A DNA stretch of 19,241 nt from Chloroflexota bacterium (GTDB lineage: Bacteria > Chloroflexota > Dehalococcoidia > GIF9 > UBA5629), in contig CP070642.1 in the NCBI GenBank assembly GCA_020354105.1, positions 371,952 to 391,192 on the forward strand. Direction: 5' to 3'. How positions within the stretch are numbered: the stretch's first letter is position 1; the number at the start of each line of letters is the position of its first letter. The notes below the pieces were generated by a model that worked only from the letters and a program-made list of their open reading frames with translations, had not been told where the DNA came from and did not search any database. A program made the translations under genes and the position numbers. Of the stretch, positions 7,695-15,129 are shown in pieces.

Positions 7695-8999
7695 CTACTC
7701 CTGAGCTTCTACTCTAACAAAGTTGCTAATTTCTTTGACTATAGCCAGACGTTCAGTCTCCTTGAGAGCTTGCTGAACCGCTTGCTCCCTAGCCGGATGA
7801 GTCATTATAACAATTTCAGCAATCTGAGTAGAGGGGTCAGTCTCTTTCTGAATTACCGAGGAAATGCTAATTGCATGGTCACCAAGTATCTTCGAGATCT
7901 GCGCTAAAACTCCTGGCTGGTCGGCAACACTCATCCTCATATAATATCGTGTCTCTATATCAGCCATAGGCTTAACAGTCCGCCCACTGGCAAAGGGTAA
8001 CTTTGGAACACTAATCATTCCACTGTTAATATCCTGAGCTATTTTGATAATATCGGAGACAACTGCACTTGAAGTGGCTCTGGGTCCAGCTCCCTCACCA
8101 TAAAAAATTACCTTACCCACCAGATCTCCTTCAACACGAATGGCATTGTATACACCATCTATTTTAGCCAGCAAAGAGTCTTCGGGAATAAATACTGGAT
8201 GAACTCGAGCTTCAATAGAATCTTCAACCAGTTTGGCAATAGCTAAAAGCTTTATAGCATAGCCCAATTCCCGAGCATAGCGAAAATCACGAGCCTCTAG
8301 CCGTGAAATTCCTTCGTGGTACACATTCTCTGGTTTAACCTCAGTGCCAAAAGCTATTGTTGCCAAGATGGCTAGCTTATAAGCAGCATCGACTCCTTCG
8401 ATATCATTGGCCGGATTAGTTTCGGCATAGCCCAACTCTTGTGCTTTCTTTAAAGCCACAGAGAAATCCAGCCCCTCCTTGGCCATCCGGGTCAAAATAT
8501 AATTGGTAGTACCGTTAACGATAGCATAAATAGCTGAAAGGTCATTAGCTATCAAATCGTCTTGAAAAGGAGTAATTAAGGGTATACCACCGCCAACACT
8601 CGCCTCACAGCGAAGAGCCAAGTGGTGGTCTCGAGCCACAGACAGAAGCTCTCCCCAGTGTTTTGACATAACCTCTTTGTTAGCAGTGACAACATGTTTG
8701 CCACGAGTCAAAGCCTCTCTCATATATGCGAAGGCGGGCTCTTCACCACCGATGAGTTCCACAACTATATCTACCTCCGGATGCCCAATAAACTCCTCAA
8801 ATTGAGTGGTAAAAATACCACGTTCAATCCCTAATGAACCATGCTTAGCCAGGTCTACCTCTAACACCTTCTTTAAGACCAGACTACCGCCTGCTTCTCT
8901 AGCCAAAGTATCCGGCTTGTCCGTCAAGACCTTCACCACACCGCTGCCAATCACTCCCAATCCCATCAAACCAATACCTATACTTTTCTTGGCTGCCAT
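7695..8999 (-). CDS. hom: Homoserine dehydrogenase with C-terminal ACT domain
   Basis: This enzyme reduces aspartate semialdehyde to homoserine with NAD(P)H, the branch step toward threonine and methionine. The 434-residue protein opens with the nucleotide-binding motif GLMGLGVIGSGV (Gly13, Gly15, Gly18). The catalytic domain includes VVTANKEVMSKHW, SVGGGIPLI, NGTTNYILTRM and NDIEGVDAAYKLAILA. A C-terminal ACT domain from about residue 350 (MRMSVADQPGVLAQISKIL) suggests feedback control by an amino acid, probably threonine. It starts with ATG one base after the stop of the foldase gene and ends 2 nt before thrC, so the three are co-translated. Confidence 0.96.
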   Translation of the reverse strand: MAAKKSIGIGLMGLGVIGSGVVKVLTDKPDTLAREAGGSLVLKKVLEVDLAKHGSLGIERGIFTTQFEEFIGHPEVDIVVELIGGEEPAFAYMREALTRGKHVVTANKEVMSKHWGELLSVARDHHLALRCEASVGGGIPLITPFQDDLIANDLSAIYAIVNGTTNYILTRMAKEGLDFSVALKKAQELGYAETNPANDIEGVDAAYKLAILATIAFGTEVKPENVYHEGISRLEARDFRYARELGYAIKLLAIAKLVEDSIEARVHPVFIPEDSLLAKIDGVYNAIRVEGDLVGKVIFYGEGAGPRATSSAVVSDIIKIAQDINSGMISVPKLPFASGRTVKPMADIETRYYMRMSVADQPGVLAQISKILGDHAISISSVIQKETDPSTQIAEIVIMTHPAREQAVQQALKETERLAIVKEISNFVRVEAQE

Positions 9000-9000
9000 A

Positions 9001-10275
9001 CTATCGCCCTCTCTCGCTGAGAACCCGATTCACTGCCCAAGATTTTTGCTTTTCAGTCAAATACGTTTCTACAGAATCTTCCTGCCAATGTTCATTAAGC
9101 AAGTCATCTAAAAGCCGTTGCTTGATACCCCTCCTAGTCTCATCATCAAACGCACGATTTGCATCTCGGTCTGTTAGCCTGACCAGCCAATAACCCCCTT
9201 TGGTTTGAACAGAGGCATCAACCGTTGGCTGACTCAGTACTCCTGGCTCAAGCTGCAAGGCAAGCTGCATAATAATCCTGTTTCCAATTCCTATTTCTTT
9301 TATCCAACCTAGATCACCTCCCTGCTCCTTACTCGCCAAATCCTGCGAATGCTCTTTAGCCAAAGCACCAAAATCTTCACCAGCCTCTATCCTAGCTCTA
9401 ATCTCTTCTGCCTCCTGCTGGCTCCCCAAAAGGATGACTCTAGTATGACTACCTTCTTTCTCGTCCTTCTCAATCACTTCCACAAGCCAATACCCAATTT
9501 CTTTAGTGACTGAACCATCATAAGTCGGCTCGCTCAGTACTCCTGGCTCAAGATTAAAAGAAATATCTTTAAGTAAAGAATTCTGCAAATTACCCAGAAA
9601 CATATAAGTAAGTTCTTCAGGCAGCCAACCCAAGTCACCACCGCTACCCTTAGTTACTGCCTCAGTAGAATATTGTTTTGCCAGATAGTCAAAATCGGCA
9701 TCGTTTCTCAGTTCATCTGCCACCATTTTGGCTACATCTTCACTTTCCGCAAACAATGCTTGAACTTGCACCTGCTCGCACTCAGTTGGTACTTTCGGGT
9801 CAAAATAACTCTGAAGTAATCTATATCTCAGCAGCTCAAAACTAATGACATCCCTGTACACTTTTTCATCAGGAAAACCAGATTTTTCAATCTCATTATT
9901 TACTTCATCTGTACTCACATCAAAACCCAAGTCTGGCGATATTCTCCTCAAAACCGCACTGTACTTAATTATATCGATAAGTTTATCCGCCGCGGTCCAG
10001 GTAGCATTATCATCCTGCCCTTGGGTATAAAGTTCAAGCAATTTAATATAATAATCCATATCGAAGACGGTGTCGTTTATTTTAACCACGGGTTGCTGCA
10101 GCGGCTTAATTTGCTCGACGTAAAATCCATAGCCTATAAAACCAACAACTAAAACAAAGAAAAGTGTCCCAGCAATAACGATTATGCGTTGGATACGCTG
10201 CTGGCGCTGCCGTCTAGTTAATTGACGCTTTGTGGGTGGCGGTTTTGATTCGGTTTTTATATTCTTTTTAGCCAA
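9001..10275 (-). CDS. Membrane-anchored tandem parvulin-like (PpiC/SurA-type) foldase
   Basis: A 424-residue protein with a basic cytoplasmic N-terminus, one membrane segment near residues 31-52 (IIVIAGTLFFVLVVGFIGYG), a SurA_N-like helical region to about 165, and two parvulin-like domains at about 168-270 and 277-370. Both contain GGDLGW (212-217 and 319-324) and a shared LEPGVLS...PT.D.SV...GYWLV segment, so they are internal duplicates. The histidines expected in parvulin's HILV and GYH motifs are absent in both (GYWLV replaces GYH). It could therefore act as a chaperone outside the membrane and have little isomerase activity. The start is TTG, preceded by AAAGG about 11 nt upstream; no ATG is available. 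It heads the minus-strand operon. I see no convincing promoter upstream on this strand. Confidence 0.87.
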   Translation of the reverse strand: MAKKNIKTESKPPPTKRQLTRRQRQQRIQRIIVIAGTLFFVLVVGFIGYGFYVEQIKPLQQPVVKINDTVFDMDYYIKLLELYTQGQDDNATWTAADKLIDIIKYSAVLRRISPDLGFDVSTDEVNNEIEKSGFPDEKVYRDVISFELLRYRLLQSYFDPKVPTECEQVQVQALFAESEDVAKMVADELRNDADFDYLAKQYSTEAVTKGSGGDLGWLPEELTYMFLGNLQNSLLKDISFNLEPGVLSEPTYDGSVTKEIGYWLVEVIEKDEKEGSHTRVILLGSQQEAEEIRARIEAGEDFGALAKEHSQDLASKEQGGDLGWIKEIGIGNRIIMQLALQLEPGVLSQPTVDASVQTKGGYWLVRLTDRDANRAFDDETRRGIKQRLLDDLLNEHWQEDSVETYLTEKQKSWAVNRVLSERGR

Positions 10276-10321
10276 AACACAAATGCCTTTCTTGCATGAT
10301 ATAAATTAAGCAAAAACTACA

Positions 10322-10350
10322 TTGTCTCAATTAGCCACTTATGATAACAT
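10322..10350 (+). promoter_or_regulatory. Promoter of tRNA-Pro
   Basis: TTGTCT (10322-10327) and TAACAT (10345-10350) are separated by exactly 17 nt. Transcription would begin about 13 nt before the mature tRNA 5' end, as expected for a short trimmed leader. Confidence 0.6.
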
Positions 10351-10369
10351 ATTGCCTAAATCAAAGCCA

Positions 10370-10443
10370 CGGGGTGTAGCGCAGCCTGGTAGCGCACCTG
10401 AATGGGGTTCAGGTGGTCGCCGGTTCAAATCCGGCCACCCCGA
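10370..10443 (+). tRNA. tRNA-Pro (anticodon GGG)
   Basis: A 74-nt cloverleaf can be folded by hand. The acceptor stem is CGGGGTG with CACCCCG, the D-stem is GCGC with GCGC, the anticodon stem is CCTGA with TCAGG around the loop ATGGGGT (anticodon GGG), and the T-arm is GCCGG-TTCAAAT-CCGGC. The discriminator is A, and the 3' CCA is not encoded (CTT follows). The GGG anticodon reads CCC and CCU proline codons. The tRNA lies divergent from the foldase-hom-thrC operon. The 135 nt after it hold no clear T-tailed terminator. Confidence 0.97.
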
Positions 10444-10578
10444 CTTCTATCCGACCAACATCAACACTCAACTATCAAATAGCTAAAAACCAGGCATAAC
10501 TCTGACATGAAATTATCTCCAAGAGTTAGGACTACCGCCCTAGCAAATCTCCTGAAATAGTAGAACGAAGTTATTGCA

Positions 10579-11082
10579 TCACTGCAATTTAAATGATGAG
10601 ATTATTGTAGAGAAAGGATAGTCTTTATACTCTGCCACATTTGCCGCCGTATCTAATTTGTACAGGTTTGTATCCGTTAGCTTAAAATAGGCCTCGCCAT
10701 GGAACATGCCATAGTCCGTCTCATAATCATAAGAAAGATACCAGTCCCAAGTACCCTCCATCTGCTTATCTTCTATCAAGGCTATTTCTTTCCCTGGAGT
10801 ACCCTGTGATATCGACATAATCAAGTAATTGGCGGCAACTCTCGGCAGCATAGCATCTGCTACATCTATCATCACTGAGGCCCTGCGTGTCGGAGATGCT
10901 AATAAGCATTTTGTCCCATCTGCAGACACTTCGACCGTCCAGCTGTATGGATGGCTGATGGAATAACCAAATTGGTCATTTGTATACGTTTTGTAACCGG
11001 TGGGGCCACAAGCTACAAAAAGGCTAAACAGCAATCCCAGAAGCCCTATAAGTAAAAACCAGTATCTCTTTTTATTCCTCAT
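10579..11082 (-). CDS. PsbP-like domain lipoprotein
   Basis: A 167-residue exported protein of unknown role. Its signal peptide (MRNKKRYWFLLIGLLGLLFS) ends in a lipobox LFVAC, so it should be lipid-anchored at about Cys25. The mature part begins KTYTNDQFGYSISHPYSW, a pattern of PsbP-like/DUF1795-type domains (aromatic strand, then YP..W). I chose the ATG at 11080-11082 because GAGGAGG precedes it at 5 nt; a further in-frame ATG at 11151 has no such site, and a TATAAT box lies inside that extension. A related protein is cut by the right edge of the window and shares the KTYTN...YP..W start. A 6-bp hairpin at the stop codon has no T-run. Confidence 0.82.
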   Translation of the reverse strand: MRNKKRYWFLLIGLLGLLFSLFVACGPTGYKTYTNDQFGYSISHPYSWTVEVSADGTKCLLASPTRRASVMIDVADAMLPRVAANYLIMSISQGTPGKEIALIEDKQMEGTWDWYLSYDYETDYGMFHGEAYFKLTDTNLYKLDTAANVAEYKDYPFSTIISSFKLQ

Positions 11083-11121
11083 TCGAACCTCCTCAGTGTT
11101 ACTGTTTGAAAAATTTGCTTG

Positions 11122-11150
11122 ATTATACTTCGAAAAAAAGTAATGTGCCA
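11122..11150 (-). promoter_or_regulatory. Candidate promoter of the PsbP-like lipoprotein
   Basis: On the minus strand a perfect TATAAT (11122-11127) is preceded by TGGCAC at 17 nt, or ATGGCA at 18 nt (4/6 match). The start site would lie about 30 nt before the chosen ATG. The same ATGGCA-N18-TATAAT arrangement is seen before the exporter operon. Confidence 0.5.
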
Positions 11151-11218
11151 TCTATCCATATCTTAACACCGCCACAGTGCCAACTATCTCCTGATATCAT
11201 ATGATTTTTACAAATAAA

Positions 11219-11236
11219 CCTTCTCATATGAGAAGG
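11219..11236. promoter_or_regulatory. Perfect 18-bp palindrome, candidate operator
   Basis: CCTTCTCATATGAGAAGG is a perfect inverted repeat with no spacer, in the gap between the divergent PsbP-like lipoprotein and the first acyl-CoA ligase. A second, shorter palindrome ATCATATGAT (11196-11205) shares the TCATATGA core, with centres 26 bp apart. This suggests a dimeric regulator binding site, but no regulator gene is in the window. The gap 11083-11435 otherwise holds only the two promoters. Confidence 0.4.
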
Positions 11237-11377
11237 AGAGCAAAATACATCAGTGGCCATCAAGCGCCTTGCAACGCTGAATTGTATCAATTCTGGGGCA
11301 TAGATGGCAATTAAATCTAAATATCGCCAGATTTCACAAAAGGCAGTAGTTTATTCTGAAAACAAAGCTTTTACCCA

Positions 11378-11406
11378 TTGGCAAAGCACAAAAGCTATGC
11401 TATACT
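11378..11406 (+). promoter_or_regulatory. Promoter of the first acyl-CoA ligase
   Basis: TTGGCA (11378-11383), 17 nt spacer, TATACT (11401-11406). The same boxes and spacing, and the GC-TATACTT context, recur before the second ligase, which makes the call strong. It lies downstream of an in-frame ATG at 11304, so that ATG is unlikely to be the start. Confidence 0.75.
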
Positions 11407-11435
11407 TTTCCGTTAGCAAACAAGGAGGTAACGCA

Positions 11436-13151
11436 TTGAAAACAAACACCAATAAAGCCAAATATGAATCGAGACCATGGCTGAAGTTTTATCTCAAAGA
11501 GGTGCCCCCAGACATTAAAATATCTGAAAAGTCTGCGGTCGACACCTTCGATGAAGCCACAGATAAATGGAAAGACAAAACCGCCTTAATATTCTACGGC
11601 AGGAAGATAAGCTACCGCGAGCTAAGAGACCACGTCGATAGATTCGCCACAGCCATGCATGATCTGGGAGTCAAAAAGGGTGACAGAGTCGCCTTATTAC
11701 TCCTTAACTCACCTCAATTCATCATAGCCTTTTTTGGAGCACTAAAAGCCGGGGCCACCTTAACTGCTATCAGCCCTGTTTATGTAAGTCCCGAAATAAA
11801 GCATCAAATTGAAGACAGCGGAGCCAAAATCATCATCTGTCAGGATATTCTTTACGATAATGTCGAACGGGCAGGAGTCAAGTTAGACAAAGTAATCTTG
11901 ACCAGTATTACGGAATACCTACCAGGGATGAAAAAGTTCTTGGGTAGCAGCGTACTCCGTGCTGTATACCAGAAGATGGCAGCGCCACCTACAGAAATCT
12001 ACCAAAGAGAGGGATTTTATCACTTCCAGGACTTGATTAAAAAATATTCACCTAATCCACCGAAAATCAAGTTCAACATCAAAGAGGACTTGGTAACCCT
12101 TCCCTACACTGGAGGAACGACGGGGCTGCCCAAGGGTGCCATGATAACCCACTACAACCTCACTGCTGCCCGATACTTGGGCTCAGAGTTCTGGGGAAAT
12201 ATCGTGCAGGAAGGCAAGGAGACCATGTTAGCCTATTTGCCCTTCTATCACATCTACGGTCAGGCAGTGATTATGTTGGGAGGATTGGCTCAGGGTTATA
12301 CTCTGGTAATATTCACCACTCCCGACCTTGATGACATGTTGAACGCCATCGAAAGTTACAAGGCAACTATCTTTTTCAGCGTTCCGTCTTTATATGAATA
12401 CCTTAGAGATTATCACCGCACCGACAGAGTAAATTGGAAGCGCATGAAAGTTCTCGTCTCCGGCGCTGATGCTCTTCTTGAGGATACTACAACGGGTTGG
12501 GAAAAAAGGACAGGTACTAAAATACACGAGGGCTGGGGAATGACAGAGACAAGTTCCATGGGCATGGGCAGCCCATACGGCAGACCAAAGGTCGGTTCTT
12601 TCGGTGTACCCATGCCTAACACCGTAGCTGGAATAGTCGACCCTGAAAGCACCAAATTCCTTCCCGTTGGCGAGATAGGTGAACTCGTAGTCAAAGGACC
12701 GCAGATAGCAAAAGGATATTGGGGTAAGCCGGAGGAGACGAAAAAAATGTTCGTCAAAATCGATGGTGAAACCTGGCTTCGAACCGGCGATTTGGCCAGA
12801 ATGGATGAGGAGGGCTATTTCTTTTTCTACGATAGAAAACGCGACATGATTAAATACAAAGGTTTAGCTGTATTCGCCAGAGAGGTAGAAGAGGTGCTGG
12901 CCGCTCATCCACAAGTTAAAGAGGCAGGCGTAATTGGAGTTCCCGACCCGGAGGTTGGAGAGAAAGTCAAAGCAATAGTCGTCCTCGAGTCAGAGGCAAG
13001 AGGTAAAATCGCAGAAGAAGAAATTTTGAAATATTGCGCTGAAAACATGGCTCATTATAAATGTCCCAGAATCGTAGAGTTCAGGGGTGAGGTGCCGAAG
13101 ACAGACGTGGGCAAAGTATCTCGCCGGGAACTTCGAGAGGATGAATTATAA
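11436..13151 (+). CDS. AMP-forming acyl-CoA ligase, copy 1
   Basis: An ANL-superfamily ligase of 571 residues that activates a carboxylic acid via an acyl-adenylate to its CoA thioester. Motifs: YTGGTTGLPKG phosphate loop at 224-234, GWGMTE at 366-371, TGDL at 450-453 with the hinge YFFFYDRKRDMIK, FAREVEEVLAAHP, and the catalytic lysine Lys560 in PKTDVGKVSRRELR. There is no signal peptide; it is cytoplasmic. The start is TTG at 11436, with AAGGAGG 7 nt before it; the same position is used by copy 2, and a promoter -10 box lies only 30 nt upstream. The chain length of the substrate cannot be read from the sequence; 'long-chain fatty acid-CoA ligase' is the usual family label, but aromatic or branched acids are equally possible. 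Confidence 0.92.
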   Translation: MKTNTNKAKYESRPWLKFYLKEVPPDIKISEKSAVDTFDEATDKWKDKTALIFYGRKISYRELRDHVDRFATAMHDLGVKKGDRVALLLLNSPQFIIAFFGALKAGATLTAISPVYVSPEIKHQIEDSGAKIIICQDILYDNVERAGVKLDKVILTSITEYLPGMKKFLGSSVLRAVYQKMAAPPTEIYQREGFYHFQDLIKKYSPNPPKIKFNIKEDLVTLPYTGGTTGLPKGAMITHYNLTAARYLGSEFWGNIVQEGKETMLAYLPFYHIYGQAVIMLGGLAQGYTLVIFTTPDLDDMLNAIESYKATIFFSVPSLYEYLRDYHRTDRVNWKRMKVLVSGADALLEDTTTGWEKRTGTKIHEGWGMTETSSMGMGSPYGRPKVGSFGVPMPNTVAGIVDPESTKFLPVGEIGELVVKGPQIAKGYWGKPEETKKMFVKIDGETWLRTGDLARMDEEGYFFFYDRKRDMIKYKGLAVFAREVEEVLAAHPQVKEAGVIGVPDPEVGEKVKAIVVLESEARGKIAEEEILKYCAENMAHYKCPRIVEFRGEVPKTDVGKVSRRELREDEL

Positions 13152-13320
13152 TATAGCGTTGCCTTTTCAAGGTTGAAGGCTTAGCCGAATATATTAAGTT
13201 CATAGACCAATCAAAATAAGGGGGAACAATCTTCTCAAACTGAGAGTTTTGTGATATTATGAAAGTACTAGTATAGCCTACAGGAAAGGCCAGGAATCAA
13301 TCGTGAAAACGTTACTCTGC

Positions 13321-13334
13321 GTGTTAGATAACAC
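13321..13334. promoter_or_regulatory. Inverted repeat upstream of the second ligase promoter, candidate operator
   Basis: GTGTTA-GA-TAACAC is a perfect 6-bp dyad with a 2-nt centre, about 20 nt upstream of the -35 box of the second ligase. No equivalent is found before the first ligase, so the two copies may be regulated differently. The rest of the gap 13152-13354 shows no open frame and no T-tailed hairpin. Confidence 0.3.
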
Positions 13335-13354
13335 ACTCAAACACCCCTGGCACA

Positions 13355-13383
13355 TTGGCAAATTACAAACACTGTGCTATACT
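13355..13383 (+). promoter_or_regulatory. Promoter of the second ligase and LivG/LivF-type ATPases
   Basis: TTGGCA (13355-13360), 17 nt spacer, TATACT (13378-13383), matching the promoter of copy 1 in both boxes and spacing. It should drive the second ligase and the two ATPase genes that follow without a break. Confidence 0.75.
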
Positions 13384-13412
13384 TGCCTTCAAATAAAGGA
13401 GGAGGTGACGTA

Positions 13413-15122
13413 ATGGCGGTCGATACGAACAAGGCACAATATGAATCAAGGCCATGGCTAAAGTTCTACCTTAAGGAGGTGTCAGCTGATACCCCACTCT
13501 CAGAAAAGTCCGCGGTTGAAACCTTCGATGATGCTACTGATAAATGGAAGGACAGGCCTGCCCTGATATTCTATGGCAGGAAGATAAGCTATGGCGAGCT
13601 AAGAGATCACGTCGATAGATTTGCCGCAGCCATGCACGACCTGGGAGTCAAAAAAGGTGACAGAGTCGCTTTATTGCTCCTAAACTCACCCCAATTTGTT
13701 ATAGCCTATTTCGGAGCCTTAAAAGCCGGTGCCGTACTAACCGCAATCAGTCCTGTCTATGTTAGCCCTGAGATCAAACATCAAATTGAAGACAGTGGTG
13801 CTACAACTATCATCTGCCAGGATACTCTTTACGAAAATGTTGAACGGGCAGAAGTCAAGTTGGATAGGGTCATTCTAGCTAACATCACCGATTATCTGCC
13901 GTGGCTTAAAAGGTTCATGGGCAGCAGCGTGCTCCGGGCTGTATACCAGAAGATGGCAGCACAACCTGCCGAGCTATTCGAGAGAGAGGGATTCTATCAA
14001 TTCAAAGACTTGATTAAGAACTACCCACCGAACCCACCAAAAATCGAGTTCAACGTTATGGAGGACTTGGTAACCCTTCCTTATACCGGAGGAACAACGG
14101 GACTTCCCAAAGGTGTTATGATAACCCATCATAATATTACTGCGTCCGAAGACGTGGCCTCAAAATTCTGGGGAGACGTTACCCAGGAAGGCAAAGAGAC
14201 CGTATTAGCCTATTTGCCCTTCTATCACATCTACGGCCAAGCAGTGCTTATGTTGGGTGGCTTAACCCAGGGATGGACTCTGGTGATATTCACTACCATT
14301 GACCTTGACGACTTGCTGAACGCCATGGAAACTTACAAGGCAACTATCTTCTACAGCGTTGCGGCTTTATATGAATACCTCAGAGATTATCACCGCACTG
14401 ACAGAGTCAATTGGAATCGCGTCAAAGTTCTTGTCTCGGGCGCCGACATTCTCCTCGAGGACACCGCTAAAGGCTGGGAGAAACGTACAGGCGCTAAAAT
14501 ACATGAAGGCTGGGGTATGACTGAAACAACCTCTGTGGGAATAGTCAACCCATATGGGAAAACAAAAGTCGGTTCTTTCGGTGTGCCGCTACCTAACACA
14601 GTAGCAGGAATAGCCGACCCCAATAGTACTAAATTTCTTCCAGTTGGCGAGATAGGCGAGCTCCTAGTCAAAGGGCCACAAATAGCCAAGGGATACTGGA
14701 AGAATCCAGAGGCAACCAAGGAAACATTTGCCGATATAGACGGCGAAATCTGGCTTCGAACCGGCGACTTGTGCAGAATGGATGAAGACGGTTATTTCTT
14801 CTTCTACGACAGAAAACGTGATATGATTAAGCACAAGGGCAAGATTGTGTTCGCCAGAGAGGTAGAAGAGGTACTGGCGGCTCATCCTCAAATCAAGGAA
14901 ACGGGTGTAATCGGAGTTCCTGACCCTGAAGTTGGAGAGAGAGTCAAAGCAGTGGTTGTCCTCGAGTCAGAGGCAAGAGGAAAACTATCAGAACTGGAAA
15001 TCATGAAATATTGCGCGGAAAAACTGCCTGACTACAAATGTCCCACAATCGTCGAGTTCAGAGGCGAGGTACCCAAGACAGATGTGGGCAAAGTATCCCG
15101 CCGAGAACTAAGAGAGGAGTAA
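13413..15122 (+). CDS. AMP-forming acyl-CoA ligase, copy 2
   Basis: A 569-residue ANL-superfamily ligase, colinear with copy 1: YTGGTTGLPKG at 224-234 and catalytic Lys560 occupy identical residue numbers, and by eye about four residues in five agree. Differences cluster in stretches likely to shape the acyl pocket, such as SVAALYEYL against SVPSLYEYL, and VGIVNPYGKTK against MGMGSPYGRPK. The substrates may therefore be related but not the same. The ATG at 13413 has GGAGGTG close upstream, and copy 1 aligns from this point; a further in-frame ATG at 13374 overlaps the promoter -10 region. The LivG-like ATPase starts 7 nt after the stop, so ligase and transporter are probably expressed together. 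Confidence 0.93.
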   Translation: MAVDTNKAQYESRPWLKFYLKEVSADTPLSEKSAVETFDDATDKWKDRPALIFYGRKISYGELRDHVDRFAAAMHDLGVKKGDRVALLLLNSPQFVIAYFGALKAGAVLTAISPVYVSPEIKHQIEDSGATTIICQDTLYENVERAEVKLDRVILANITDYLPWLKRFMGSSVLRAVYQKMAAQPAELFEREGFYQFKDLIKNYPPNPPKIEFNVMEDLVTLPYTGGTTGLPKGVMITHHNITASEDVASKFWGDVTQEGKETVLAYLPFYHIYGQAVLMLGGLTQGWTLVIFTTIDLDDLLNAMETYKATIFYSVAALYEYLRDYHRTDRVNWNRVKVLVSGADILLEDTAKGWEKRTGAKIHEGWGMTETTSVGIVNPYGKTKVGSFGVPLPNTVAGIADPNSTKFLPVGEIGELLVKGPQIAKGYWKNPEATKETFADIDGEIWLRTGDLCRMDEDGYFFFYDRKRDMIKHKGKIVFAREVEEVLAAHPQIKETGVIGVPDPEVGERVKAVVVLESEARGKLSELEIMKYCAEKLPDYKCPTIVEFRGEVPKTDVGKVSRRELREE

Positions 15123-15129
15123 TTGCAAA

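Noticed and set aside
10276..10369. A minus-strand promoter for the foldase operon using TTGAGA near 10330.
   Set aside because: No acceptable -10 box occurs at 16-18 nt from it; the nearest TATATC-like box is 21 nt away.
10497..10528. Inverted repeat TAACTCT...AGAGTTA after the tRNA as its terminator or a small RNA.
   Set aside because: The arms are 7 bp with an 18-nt spacer and no T-tail; this is within what chance gives in such sequence.
10573..10588. Hairpin ATTGCA-TCAC-TGCAAT at the end of the PsbP-like lipoprotein gene as a terminator.
   Set aside because: The stem is only 6 bp, overlaps the stop codon and has no T-run on either strand.
11083..11151. A 23-codon extension of the PsbP-like lipoprotein before its signal peptide.
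   Set aside because: It would bury the lipoprotein signal sequence, spans a TATAAT box, and lacks the GAGGAGG site that precedes the ATG at 11082.
11304..11435. A 44-codon N-terminal extension of the first acyl-CoA ligase from the ATG at 11304.
   Set aside because: The extension contains the promoter -35 and -10 boxes, has no ribosome-binding site, and has no counterpart in the second ligase, which starts at the equivalent of the TTG at 11436.
13152..13320. A hairpin GCCTT...AAGGC after the first ligase as a terminator.
   Set aside because: The stem is 5 bp with competing alternatives and no T-run, so read-through into the second ligase cannot be excluded.
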